A stretch of DNA of 64,000 nt from Citrobacter youngae ATCC 29220 (GTDB lineage Bacteria; Pseudomonadota; Gammaproteobacteria; Enterobacterales; Enterobacteriaceae), in assembly GCF_000155975.1 (NCBI RefSeq), contig NZ_GG730299.1, forward strand, positions 1,522,734 through 1,586,733, written 5' to 3'. The translations under genes were made by a program, and so were the position numbers. Below the pieces are notes generated by a model, which was given only the letters and a program-made list of their open reading frames with translations, was not told where the DNA came from and ran no database searches. This document shows positions 10,012 to 18,282 of the stretch, piece after piece; position 1 is the stretch's first letter; each line of letters begins with the position of its first letter.

Positions 10012-11265
10012 ATGAAACTATTGCCTTTGTTGGCAGCATTACCCCTGCTCTGCGCCAGCGTTGTTTCCGCCAATTCACTGATGTCTGTTGGCTACTTTAA
10101 TGGTGGCGGCGATGTCACTGCCGGTCCTGGTGGCGATATCAATAAACTGGATGTGCGCCAGATAACCCATCTCAACTATTCGTTTGGTCTGATCTACAAC
10201 AACGAGAAAGACGAAACCAACGACGCCTTAAAAGACGCCAGCAAGCTGCATCAGATTTGGCTTTCAGAGAAAGTGCAGGCTGATTTACAGAAAATCCCAA
10301 CGCTGCGTAAACAGAACCCGAACCTGAAAGTTCTGCTTTCCGTCGGGGGCTGGGGCGCGCGTGGATTCTCAGGCGCGGCGGCAACGAAAGAAACACGAGC
10401 GGTATTCATTCGGTCTGCGCAGGAAATCATTGAAAAATACGGTCTGGATGGCATCGACCTCGACTGGGAATATCCGGTCAATGGCGCATGGGGACTGGTC
10501 GAAAGTCAACCAGCCGATCGCGCTAACTTTACCGCACTGCTCAAAGAGCTGCGCGCGGCGCTGGGACATAAAAAACTACTGACCATTGCCGTGGGCGCAA
10601 ATGCGGAAAGTCCGAAAAGCTGGGTGGATGTGAAAGCCATTGCGCCGTCGCTCGACTACATCAATCTGATGACCTATGACATGGCCTACGGCACTCAATA
10701 TTTTAATTCGAATCTGTACGATTCGACGAAGTGGCCAACCGTTGCCGCCGCAGATAAGTACAGCGCCGATTTTGTGGTCAATAACTATCTCGCCGCCGGG
10801 TTAAAACCGAGTCAGATGAATCTGGGTATTGGCTTTTATGGACGCATACCCAAACGCGCGGTTGAACCAGGCATTGACTGGAGCAAACCTGACGCGCAGA
10901 AAAATCCGGTTACCCAACCCTATTTCCAGCCAGCGCAAATTGAGTTATTCAAATCACTGGGCGTCGATCTGAGCAAAGATACCTATGTTAAATACAACGA
11001 TATCGTGGCAAAGCTGATCAACGATCCGCAGAAGCGCTTTAGCCAGCATTGGGATGATGAGGCGAAAGTACCGTGGCTGTCGGTACAGTCAACAGACGGA
11101 AAACCGCTCTTCGCCCTCTCCTATGAAAACCCGCGTTCGGTGGCGATCAAGGCCGACTACATCAAGAGTAAGGGACTGGGAGGCGCCATGTTCTGGGAAT
11201 ACGGGGCGGATGACAGCAACCAACTGGCTAAGCAGTTAGCTGATTCATTAGGCATCAAACACTGA
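10012..11265 (+). CDS. Secreted GH18 chitinase
   Basis: Glycoside hydrolase family 18 chitinase, 417 residues. A signal peptide (residues 1-20, ending VVSA) implies export. The catalytic motif DGIDLDWEYP is complete, with the acid Glu at residue 153. SVGGWGARG and MTYDMAYG, the usual TIM-barrel strands, are also present. There is no chitin-binding or fibronectin domain, so it is a bare catalytic domain. GAGGAA precedes the ATG. E. coli K-12 has no gene at this place (ydjL is followed by yeaC), so it is an accessory insertion. Likely substrates are chitin or other GlcNAc polymers. Confidence 0.88.
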   Translation: MKLLPLLAALPLLCASVVSANSLMSVGYFNGGGDVTAGPGGDINKLDVRQITHLNYSFGLIYNNEKDETNDALKDASKLHQIWLSEKVQADLQKIPTLRKQNPNLKVLLSVGGWGARGFSGAAATKETRAVFIRSAQEIIEKYGLDGIDLDWEYPVNGAWGLVESQPADRANFTALLKELRAALGHKKLLTIAVGANAESPKSWVDVKAIAPSLDYINLMTYDMAYGTQYFNSNLYDSTKWPTVAAADKYSADFVVNNYLAAGLKPSQMNLGIGFYGRIPKRAVEPGIDWSKPDAQKNPVTQPYFQPAQIELFKSLGVDLSKDTYVKYNDIVAKLINDPQKRFSQHWDDEAKVPWLSVQSTDGKPLFALSYENPRSVAIKADYIKSKGLGGAMFWEYGADDSNQLAKQLADSLGIKH

Positions 11266-11358
11266 TCCCAACGCCTGACACAATAGGTTATGATTACCGA
11301 ATTCCGCTGCGCCAGCCTTTGGCGCAGCTCTTCATTTTCTATTGGAGGCATGAGCTTT

Positions 11359-11703
11359 ATGGCTTTTATCCCTAAAAATTACGCCCGTCTGGAAGTTGGT
11401 TACCGGGAAAAGGCGCTGAAACTCTTCCCCTGGGTCTGCGGACGCTGTTCCCGTGAGTTCGTGTATTCGAATTTGCGCGAGTTGACGGTACACCATATCG
11501 ATCACGATCACTCCAATAACCCGGAAGATGGCAGCAACTGGGAAATGTTGTGCCTGTACTGTCACGATCACGAGCATTCCAAATATACGGAAGCGGACCA
11601 GTATGGTTCAACGGTGGTTGCCGGAGAAGATGCGCAGAAGGCGGTTGGCGAAGCGAAATATAATCCGTTCGCCGATCTGAAGGCGATGATGAACAAGAAA
11701 TAA
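11359..11703 (+). CDS. yajD: YajD-family HNH nuclease-like protein
   Basis: Small HNH-type protein, 114 residues, very close to E. coli YajD (115). The zinc ribbon/HNH features are visible: CGRC near residue 24, VHHIDHDHSNNPEDGSNW, and CLYCHDHEH. Its function is unknown; DNA cleavage is inferred only from the fold. The ATG at 11359 has GGAGG at a proper distance, whereas the ATG at 11350 is too close to it. In E. coli yajD lies near tsx at another map position. Here it follows the chitinase, so it is either a relocated gene or a second copy. Confidence 0.85.
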   Translation: MAFIPKNYARLEVGYREKALKLFPWVCGRCSREFVYSNLRELTVHHIDHDHSNNPEDGSNWEMLCLYCHDHEHSKYTEADQYGSTVVAGEDAQKAVGEAKYNPFADLKAMMNKK

Positions 11704-11746
11704 CTGCGACTGCGGGCCCGACATCATGACTGCCGGGCCTGGGTCA

Positions 11747-12022
11747 TCAGGATTTGAACGTTGCAATAGGTTCGGGCGTAATACCAAATTCAACTTTTAG
11801 CTGCTGCTTGCTTTTCATCACCATCTCACCGTTGGTATCAATCGTCATATGCTGCGCGTCGGTATTGTTTCGCGCCTGCCACAACATCACCAGCTGTAAG
11901 CTGTTCTCTTTTTGTTCTGCCGTTAGCGCCACGCCATCCGGCCATTTTCCAAGTTCAACGGCAGTAGATAAACGCTGATAAACTTCCGGCGTCATACTGT
12001 TGATCATCTCATCAAGATTCAT
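11747..12022 (-). CDS. yeaC: DUF1315 protein YeaC
   Basis: Small soluble acidic protein of unknown function, 91 residues (90 in E. coli), DUF1315 family. It begins MNLDEMINSMTPEVYQRL, and its centre (ENSLQLVMLWQARNNTDAQ) is as in E. coli. It lies 42 nt after msrB on the same strand, and the two are likely co-transcribed. No catalytic motif can be recognised. Confidence 0.88.
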   Translation of the reverse strand: MNLDEMINSMTPEVYQRLSTAVELGKWPDGVALTAEQKENSLQLVMLWQARNNTDAQHMTIDTNGEMVMKSKQQLKVEFGITPEPIATFKS

Positions 12023-12064
12023 GTTTCAACCACTCCCCGAAGAATAATTTGCTGAATCGTTTCT

Positions 12065-12478
12065 TCAGCCCTTAATTTGTTCGCCGTTTTCGCCATCGGT
12101 AAAGTTCAAAGACGCAGAGTTAACGCAGTAACGCTCACCGGTAGGTTTCGGACCGTCCGGGAAGACGTGCCCCAGGTGCGCATCACAGTTTCCACAGCGG
12201 ATTTCAATGCGCTGCATACCATGCGAGGTATCTTTTATGTAACGGATAGCCTCTTCGCTAACAGGCTCGTAAAAGCTGGGCCAGCCGCAGCCAGAGTCAT
12301 ATTTTGTCTCGGAGCGAAATAGCGGTTTATCGCAGATGAGACAATGGTAGATGCCGTCGCGTTTGTTATGCAGCAAACGCCCGGTAAATGGCGGTTCTGT
12401 CCCGTGATTTTGCGTCACATAGAACTGCATTTCGGTTAAATTTTTTTTCAGTTCTTCTGGAGAAGGTTGATTAGCCAT
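12065..12478 (-). CDS. msrB: Peptide methionine-R-sulfoxide reductase
   Basis: MsrB reduces methionine-R-sulfoxide in proteins, using thioredoxin, in the cytosol. It has 137 residues, as in E. coli. Two CxxC zinc pairs are visible (CLIC near residue 48, CGNC near residue 97), together with [11 protein letters not shown] and the catalytic cysteine in [10 protein letters not shown]. The ATG at 12478 (MANQPS) was chosen because it fits the family; the ten upstream codons are not conserved. It is divergent from gapA across a 341-bp regulatory gap. Confidence 0.94.
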   Translation of the reverse strand: MANQPSPEELKKNLTEMQFYVTQNHGTEPPFTGRLLHNKRDGIYHCLICDKPLFRSETKYDSGCGWPSFYEPVSEEAIRYIKDTSHGMQRIEIRCGNCDAHLGHVFPDGPKPTGERYCVNSASLNFTDGENGEQIKG

Positions 12479-12596
12479 TTGCTCACATCTCGCTTTATCT
12501 AAACTCACATTGCGAGACAGATTCTAACAAAACATTAACACCGGAGTGCGAACTTTTGTTCTAAACTTGATCCTTGCGAAATGGCAGCCTGCAATT

Positions 12597-12612
12597 CGTG
12601 ATCAGAATCACG
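12597..12612. promoter_or_regulatory. Candidate CRP site upstream of gapA
   Basis: The sequence CGTGATCAGAATCACG is a perfect palindrome and matches the CRP core TGTGAT-N4-ATCACA at 10 of 12 defined positions. It lies about 210 bp before the gapA start, consistent with CRP control of one gapA promoter in E. coli. Confidence 0.5.
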
Positions 12613-12748
12613 TTTTTATCTTGATTGCCCTTTAAAATTCGGGCCGCCGACCCCATGTGGTTTCAAGCCCAAAGGAAGAGTGAGGCGAGTCAGTTGCGCA
12701 AAGCTTAGGCAGCAGATTGATTTGTCGCAATGATTGACACGATTCCGC

Positions 12749-12777
12749 TTGACGCTGCGTAAGGTTTTTGTAATTTT
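12749..12777 (+). promoter_or_regulatory. Probable sigma-70 promoter of gapA
   Basis: TTGACG at 12749 is followed at 16-17 bp by TAATTT (12771-12776). This gives a leader of about 40 nt before the gapA ATG and resembles the proximal E. coli gapA promoter. The -35 box is strong and the -10 box moderate. Confidence 0.55.
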
Positions 12778-12807
12778 ACAGGCAACCTTTTATTCACTAA
12801 CAAATAG

Positions 12808-13815
<1,008 letters not shown>

Positions 13816-13838
13816 GTTGAGATGAAACAGTAATCTGT

Positions 13839-13866
13839 AAGAGCGACTTCGGTCGCTCTTTTTTTT
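13839..13866 (+). terminator. gapA terminator
   Basis: A 9-bp perfect stem (AAGAGCGAC/GTCGCTCTT) closed by a TTCG tetraloop is followed by six T. It is a textbook intrinsic terminator between gapA and yeaD. Confidence 0.9.
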
Positions 13867-13890
13867 ATCTGAGCATTAAAGGATTGCGTA

Positions 13891-14775
13891 ATGATTAATA
13901 AAATTTTTGCTCTCCCGGTTATCGAACAGCTTACCCCGGTCCTCTCCCGCCGTCAGCTTGATGAGCTTGAGGTTATTGTTGTCGATCACCCGCAGGTTAA
14001 AGCCTCTTTTGCACTGCAGGGCGCGCATCTTCTTTCCTGGAAACCAAACGGTGAAGAAGAAGTTCTGTGGTTAAGTAACAATACGCCGTTTAAAACCGGC
14101 GTTGCGCTGCGTGGCGGCGTACCGATTTGCTGGCCGTGGTTTGGCCCTGCCGCCCAGCCGGGTCTGCCGTCCCACGGTTTTGCCCGCAACCTGCCATGGA
14201 CGCTGAAAGCGCATAACGAAGACGACAATGGCGTTGTACTAACGTTTGAACTGCAAAGCTGCGCTGAAACGCGTCAGCTTTGGCCGCACGAGTTCTGCCT
14301 GCTGGCACGTTTCAAAGTGGGTGCCACTTGTGAAATGGAGCTGGAAGCACACGGTGAGTTTGAAACCACCTCCGCGCTGCATACCTATTTCAACGTGGGT
14401 GACATTGCGTCCGTGAAAGTCAGTGGACTTGGCGATCGGCTGATCGATAAAGTTAATGATGCCAGGGAAGATGTACTGGCTGATGGTATTCAGACTTTCC
14501 CGGATCGTACCGATCGTGTCTATCTGAATCCGGAAGCGTGCAGCGTCATTCATGATGATGCGCTGAATCGCAATATTGACGTGATCCACCACCACCATCT
14601 GAATGTCGTGGGCTGGAACCCAGGCCCGGCGCTGTCTGTCAGCATGGGCGACATGCCTGATGACGGTTACAAAACGTTTGTTTGCGTTGAAACGGCTTAC
14701 GCCACGGCGCCGCAGAAAGCCACCGCAGAGAAACCGTCTCGTCTGGCGCAAACGATTCGTGTTGCTAAACGGTAA
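13891..14775 (+). CDS. yeaD: Glucose-6-phosphate 1-epimerase (mutarotase) YeaD
   Basis: D-hexose-6-phosphate mutarotase of the aldose 1-epimerase fold, 294 residues as in E. coli. Typical stretches are GAHLLSWKP, GGVPICWPWFG with GLPSHGFAR (catalytic His region), HTYFNVGD, and the late acid site WNPGPALSVSMGDMPDDGYKTFVCVE. It interconverts alpha and beta anomers of glucose-6-phosphate. It lies just after gapA, which fits a supporting role in glycolysis. Confidence 0.92.
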   Translation: MINKIFALPVIEQLTPVLSRRQLDELEVIVVDHPQVKASFALQGAHLLSWKPNGEEEVLWLSNNTPFKTGVALRGGVPICWPWFGPAAQPGLPSHGFARNLPWTLKAHNEDDNGVVLTFELQSCAETRQLWPHEFCLLARFKVGATCEMELEAHGEFETTSALHTYFNVGDIASVKVSGLGDRLIDKVNDAREDVLADGIQTFPDRTDRVYLNPEACSVIHDDALNRNIDVIHHHHLNVVGWNPGPALSVSMGDMPDDGYKTFVCVETAYATAPQKATAEKPSRLAQTIRVAKR

Positions 14776-14785
14776 GATTGTCCCC

Positions 14786-14889
14786 GTTGCCTGATGGCGG
14801 CTTGCGCCATCAGGCAACCCAGAGCATCACGCCGGAGGCGGCTAACGCCTTGTCCGGCCTACAAACTGATAAGCGCAGCGCCATCAGGC
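14786..14889. repeat. REP/BIME cluster between yeaD and yeaE
   Basis: Three REP-type pieces lie in a row. A near-perfect hairpin at 14786-14818 (GTTGCCTGATGGCG and its complement) is followed by a Y/Z-type REP at 14830-14862 (GCCGGAGGCGGC...GTCCGGCCTAC). The third piece is the REP tail GATAAGCGCAGCGCCATCAGGC, which runs into the end of yeaE. It probably acts in transcript 3' stability between the convergent genes. Confidence 0.8.
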
Positions 14890-15738
14890 CATATCCAGCG
14901 CCGTTTTACCTTTTGGCGCCGGATAGGCTTTATCTAGCTGCTTCAGCTCATCGGCAGAGAGCGTTATCTCCAGTGCCGCGGCGTTCTGTTCGACATGCGC
15001 CACGTTTGCTGCTTTTGGAATAGCTATCATCCCGGGAAGACGAATAACCCACGCCAGCAAAATCTGCGCAGCGCTAACGTTGTGCGTACGCGCAATGTCG
15101 TTTACCACGGGGTTAGAAAATAAATCCCTCCGGAGCCGCCCTGCCTGAGCCAGCGGGCTATAGGCCATGACCGGCATCTGCTGTTGCTGACACCATGGCA
15201 ATAAATCATATTCAATACCGCGCGAGGCTAAATGATAGAGCACCTGGTTAGTTGCGCAGTGCTGCCCACCCGAAACCTGCCACAATGCCTGCATATCATC
15301 GTAATCAAGATTAGAAACGCCCCAGCGGCGGATTTTCCCCTGATCGATAAGCGTTTCCATAGCGTTGACGGTGTCAGCAAATGAAAAATCCCCCGTCCAG
15401 TGCAGCAAATAGAGATCAAGATAATCCGTTTTCAGACGACGCAGGCTGGCTTCGCAGGCGGTAATCGCTTTCTGACCCGCGGCATTCCATGGGTAAACCT
15501 TCGAGACTAAAAAAGCGCTATCACGCCGCCCCGCCAGCGCCTCACCAACCACCTCCTCCGCTGCGCCGTCAGCGTACATTTCAGCGGTATCGATCAGTTT
15601 CAGGCCAAGATCCAGCCCAGCCTGTAGCGCGGCAACTTCATCCTGACGTCGACCAGCATCCTCGCCCATATACCATGTTCCCTGCCCAATAGCAGGAAGC
15701 GACACCTGTTCTGTAAACATGACCTGTTTCGCTGTCAT
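14884..15738 (-). CDS. yeaE: Aldo-keto reductase YeaE
   Basis: NADPH-dependent aldo-keto reductase, 284 residues. E. coli YeaE reduces methylglyoxal and other aldehydes. The AKR tetrad is visible: Asp and Tyr in LIDTAEMYADG, Lys in VSKVYPW, and His in LLHWTGD. The coenzyme-binding IPKAANVAHVEQN region lies near the C-terminus. The ATG at 15738 was selected because AGGAGGG precedes it; the longer frame would add 23 unrelated residues. The gene is single and convergent with yeaD across REP elements. Confidence 0.9.
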   Translation of the reverse strand: MTAKQVMFTEQVSLPAIGQGTWYMGEDAGRRQDEVAALQAGLDLGLKLIDTAEMYADGAAEEVVGEALAGRRDSAFLVSKVYPWNAAGQKAITACEASLRRLKTDYLDLYLLHWTGDFSFADTVNAMETLIDQGKIRRWGVSNLDYDDMQALWQVSGGQHCATNQVLYHLASRGIEYDLLPWCQQQQMPVMAYSPLAQAGRLRRDLFSNPVVNDIARTHNVSAAQILLAWVIRLPGMIAIPKAANVAHVEQNAAALEITLSADELKQLDKAYPAPKGKTALDMA

Positions 15739-15850
15739 CGCACCCTCCTGTGTTAATGCACCACAGTAAAGCAAAACAACGGACATGTGTCTTGTTATGG
15801 TGCACAAATTGCACCATCATAATTTGGCGTGTCGACCATTGCTGCGATTA

Positions 15851-15885
15851 AATTAAAAGGCCCGGAGATGAGGCAGCTCCGGGCC
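15851..15885 (-). terminator. Terminator after the small exported-protein pair
   Basis: Read on the minus strand, a 9-bp GC-rich stem (GGCCCGGAG/CTCCGGGCC) is followed by TTTTAATTT. It lies 30 bp after the stop of the gene ending at 15917. Confidence 0.75.
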
Positions 15886-15916
15886 GAAATAATGCAAAAT
15901 TTTCGCTAACCAGCGC

Positions 15917-16267
15917 TTATTTCAATCGACCTAAATATTTGCCCTCTTTCATGGCGTTTATTTTTCCGTTTTTATAGACGATGACGGAAATCAAACCCGC
16001 GCTGTAGGACTGAGCGTCTGCATTGTTTTCATCATTTGCCGCAGGGTTGCCATTTATATAAGCAATGCCATCAGCACCACGCTTAAAGTCTACCCCCAGT
16101 TTATTCACGTGTACGGGTGTAAGTTTACTGGCGCGTAATGGGGCGTTAGCATCACTGACCTGCGTTTTGTGTTCATGCTGTAACTGCTGACGGTATGCTT
16201 CGCTGATGGCATAAGCAGGCGCGGCAGACAAAGTCATAAGCGCAACGGCAATGATTAATTTCTTCAT
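15917..16267 (-). CDS. Small exported protein of unknown function
   Basis: Not recognised. It is 116 residues with a clear signal peptide (residues 1-20, MKKLIIAVALMTLSAAPAYA), so it is probably periplasmic. The mature part is short and polar, without cysteines, and ends KEGKYLGRLK. It may be a single small beta domain (segments VHVNKLGVDF and LISVIVYKNGKINAM). The gene starts 10 nt after the lipoprotein gene 16278-16520 and is followed by a strong terminator, so the two form a two-gene envelope operon that E. coli K-12 lacks at this site. Confidence 0.75.
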   Translation of the reverse strand: MKKLIIAVALMTLSAAPAYAISEAYRQQLQHEHKTQVSDANAPLRASKLTPVHVNKLGVDFKRGADGIAYINGNPAANDENNADAQSYSAGLISVIVYKNGKINAMKEGKYLGRLK

Positions 16268-16277
16268 AAGTTACACC

Positions 16278-16520
16278 TTAATATTTATCGTGTTTGTGGT
16301 GATGGCTGGAATGAGTATCATCAGAGCTATACAAGCTTTGTGCGTTTTCCATAGCCTGTTTTTCAGCGGCAGCATTGATTGTCGCCTGACGGTTTTGCTC
16401 TGCGATATAGCAGGCGTCGCGGCTCACGCTCTTGCTTTCACACGCGTTCATGCGTGAAGCCTCGGTGGAACATCCGGTCAGAACGCCACCTATCATCGCT
16501 ATCATGACTAACTTTTTCAT
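16278..16520 (-). CDS. Small lipoprotein of unknown function
   Basis: Not recognised. An 80-residue protein with a lipoprotein signal (MKKLVMIAMIGGVLTGC, lipobox LTGC with Cys17). The mature part has two further cysteines (ACESK and ACYIAEQ, near residues 27 and 37), which could form a disulphide. It ends in a histidine-rich tail, THSSHHHKHDKY, that could bind metal. It is the first gene of a two-gene minus-strand operon with the exported protein that follows after 10 nt. Confidence 0.75.
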   Translation of the reverse strand: MKKLVMIAMIGGVLTGCSTEASRMNACESKSVSRDACYIAEQNRQATINAAAEKQAMENAQSLYSSDDTHSSHHHKHDKY

Positions 16521-17056
16521 TATCTATACCAGGTTTCTTCTCAAAAAAACCGCATGGCAGGTAATATGTTAGCCACGCAGCGTTATTGCCTTTACTTTTT
16601 TAAAGTCGGATTAATATCTGCAATCGATTATTTAATGTCAATTTTAATTTTTTCAGATAAATACCTAAAAGATGTAAAATAAAAATCAACTAATTAATAT
16701 TCCGTTTTTCAAATGAAAGTTAACTTTCATCGTTAAATAAAAATAACAAAATAGTTATCAGCTATTTTCAGGGCGAAAGAGGATTTATGATAAATTATCA
16801 CATGATCACAAAATAGAATATTATCAAGATATTGTCTAATCCGAAACGCCCTGCGCAGAACCAACATTCGTTACAGTGCGCAGATATTCTTTCATTCACA
16901 TATAAATAGATATCAGGCTAATCAAATTACACGTTTATTTTTAGTAACTATGGCAGAGAAAATACGTTAAATATTCGTTGCGAGCAGATGTAATACCACA
17001 ACAGCACAAAAAATCAAATCTCATGTTTTAGATCAATATTCATCACTGTAACCCAC
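16521..17056. other. AT-rich intergenic region without a visible gene
   Basis: About 540 bp, strongly AT-rich, between the lipoprotein gene and the mipA terminator. It should hold the promoter for the lipoprotein operon near 16521-16600. Both strands were read and no convincing coding frame, RNA gene or repeat was found. The composition (long A/T tracts) is suited to H-NS binding, which is inference only. Confidence 0.5.
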
Positions 17057-17081
17057 AAAAAAGCCCACATCTCTGCGGGCT
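17057..17081 (-). terminator. mipA terminator
   Basis: On the minus strand the stem AGCCC...GGGCT is followed by a run of six T. It begins about 20 bp after the mipA stop. Confidence 0.75.
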
Positions 17082-17102
17082 AGTGTTTGACACACAGTGG
17101 CA

Positions 17103-17849
17103 TCAGAACTTGTAGGTCACACCCACAGAGAAGATGCCGGACCAGGACTTATCGACCATCGGGCTGTCCTTCACTTCATCGCTCAAACGCACATAACGGC
17201 CAGTGCCGTATACGTTCCAGTTGCCAAGGAAGTTATAGCTCGCGGTCAACTCCAGGTACGGATCCCATCCATCGTCAGCGCTGTAGCTTTTCAGACCACT
17301 GCGGCGAGACTCGTTATTAGACACGCCATAATAATAGTCGTTGTAGTTTTCGCTGCTGTACTGCACACCGATACCCGGCGTCAGAGTCAGCGCACCGTTG
17401 GTGTAACGGTAGAGCCAGGCCAGATCCCAGACAAAGCCGTTGCTGTTATCCAGGGTATCACCCGCCAGCGCGGTACGCAGGAAACCATACTGGGTGTTAT
17501 GTACATATGAGAGGCCAGCCATCAGGCTGCTTTTACGCTTGTCGAGTTGGCGCAAAGCATGGCTATCGCTATCACCCGGCTTGAAGTGCGTCGGATCATA
17601 GTACGCCATGATGGAGAGCTTATCTGCCGTATCATTCCACAGATAGTAGCCGCCCCCCAGACCGTGGAACCAGACGTTATCGCCTTCATAGGTGACAACC
17701 GGAACGGGATAAACATCGCGGTCATACTGTTTGTACGGGCTGTTAATCACGCCAACACCTGCACCAACAGTCCACTGACTCTCCGCCTGTGCGGTGCTAA
17801 CTGCGGTTGCGGCAAGGACGCCCAATGCCAGAAGTTTGAGTTTGGTCAC
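17103..17849 (-). CDS. mipA: MltA-interacting outer-membrane protein
   Basis: MipA, 248 residues, the outer-membrane scaffold that links the murein hydrolase MltA with penicillin-binding protein 1B in E. coli. It has a signal peptide (residues 1-22, ending TAQA), then a beta-barrel rich in aromatic alternation, ending in YKF with a terminal Phe as expected for outer-membrane insertion. The start is the GTG at 17849 with AAGGAA upstream. This matches E. coli, whereas the longer open frame (103 more codons) has no similarity and overlaps the control region. Confidence 0.9.
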   Translation of the reverse strand: MTKLKLLALGVLAATAVSTAQAESQWTVGAGVGVINSPYKQYDRDVYPVPVVTYEGDNVWFHGLGGGYYLWNDTADKLSIMAYYDPTHFKPGDSDSHALRQLDKRKSSLMAGLSYVHNTQYGFLRTALAGDTLDNSNGFVWDLAWLYRYTNGALTLTPGIGVQYSSENYNDYYYGVSNNESRRSGLKSYSADDGWDPYLELTASYNFLGNWNVYGTGRYVRLSDEVKDSPMVDKSWSGIFSVGVTYKF

Positions 17850-18282
17850 AGTCCATAATTCCTTATTCAAATGTGTAGCGGTCAAAGTGTAACCGCCAAT
17901 ACGCTTCAGCCCAACTATTTTACGTATTCGCCCCAGAATGTAACCCCCTAATTTATCAGCGAGTGATGACATTTTGCTTGCAGGACGGTGAACACCGCAT
18001 GAATCCAGCCCCATTTCTTTACATAAGGTGTGCTTTTTTTGCTGATGAGTTATTGATATGCCATTGAAATTCATTTGCGCACCTAGGCAAGTTTTGCAAA
18101 TGCCATCTACGCTTAAATTTAGAAGGTGTATCACCGAATACGTTGATCTCCTGACCACTAAAATGGCATGAGAGTTGCTTATTTCTTCAGCAGCGACGTC
18201 GTTCAGTTTACCTCTTCAGGGGCCTCTACTATTCATATGAACGGCTCTTAACATGTGCTAAAAAACGAAAGGACGGCATACC
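17850..18282. promoter_or_regulatory. mipA-yeaG divergent control region
   Basis: A 433-bp gap between divergent mipA and yeaG. It contains the sigma-54 promoter for yeaG listed separately. An imperfect palindrome, GGTGTATCACC (18125-18135), lies ~30 bp upstream of that promoter, and I could not assign it to a regulator. The yeaG leader is about 95 nt. No gene is supported here. Confidence 0.55.
18164..18179 (+). promoter_or_regulatory. Sigma-54 promoter of yeaGH
   Basis: TGGCATGAGAGTTGCT has the invariant GG and GC spaced by exactly 10 bases and matches the RpoN -24/-12 consensus (TGGCAC-N5-TTGCW) at nearly all positions. E. coli yeaGH is known to be induced under nitrogen starvation through RpoN and NtrC, so this is most likely the functional promoter, with a start near 18190. 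Confidence 0.85.
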
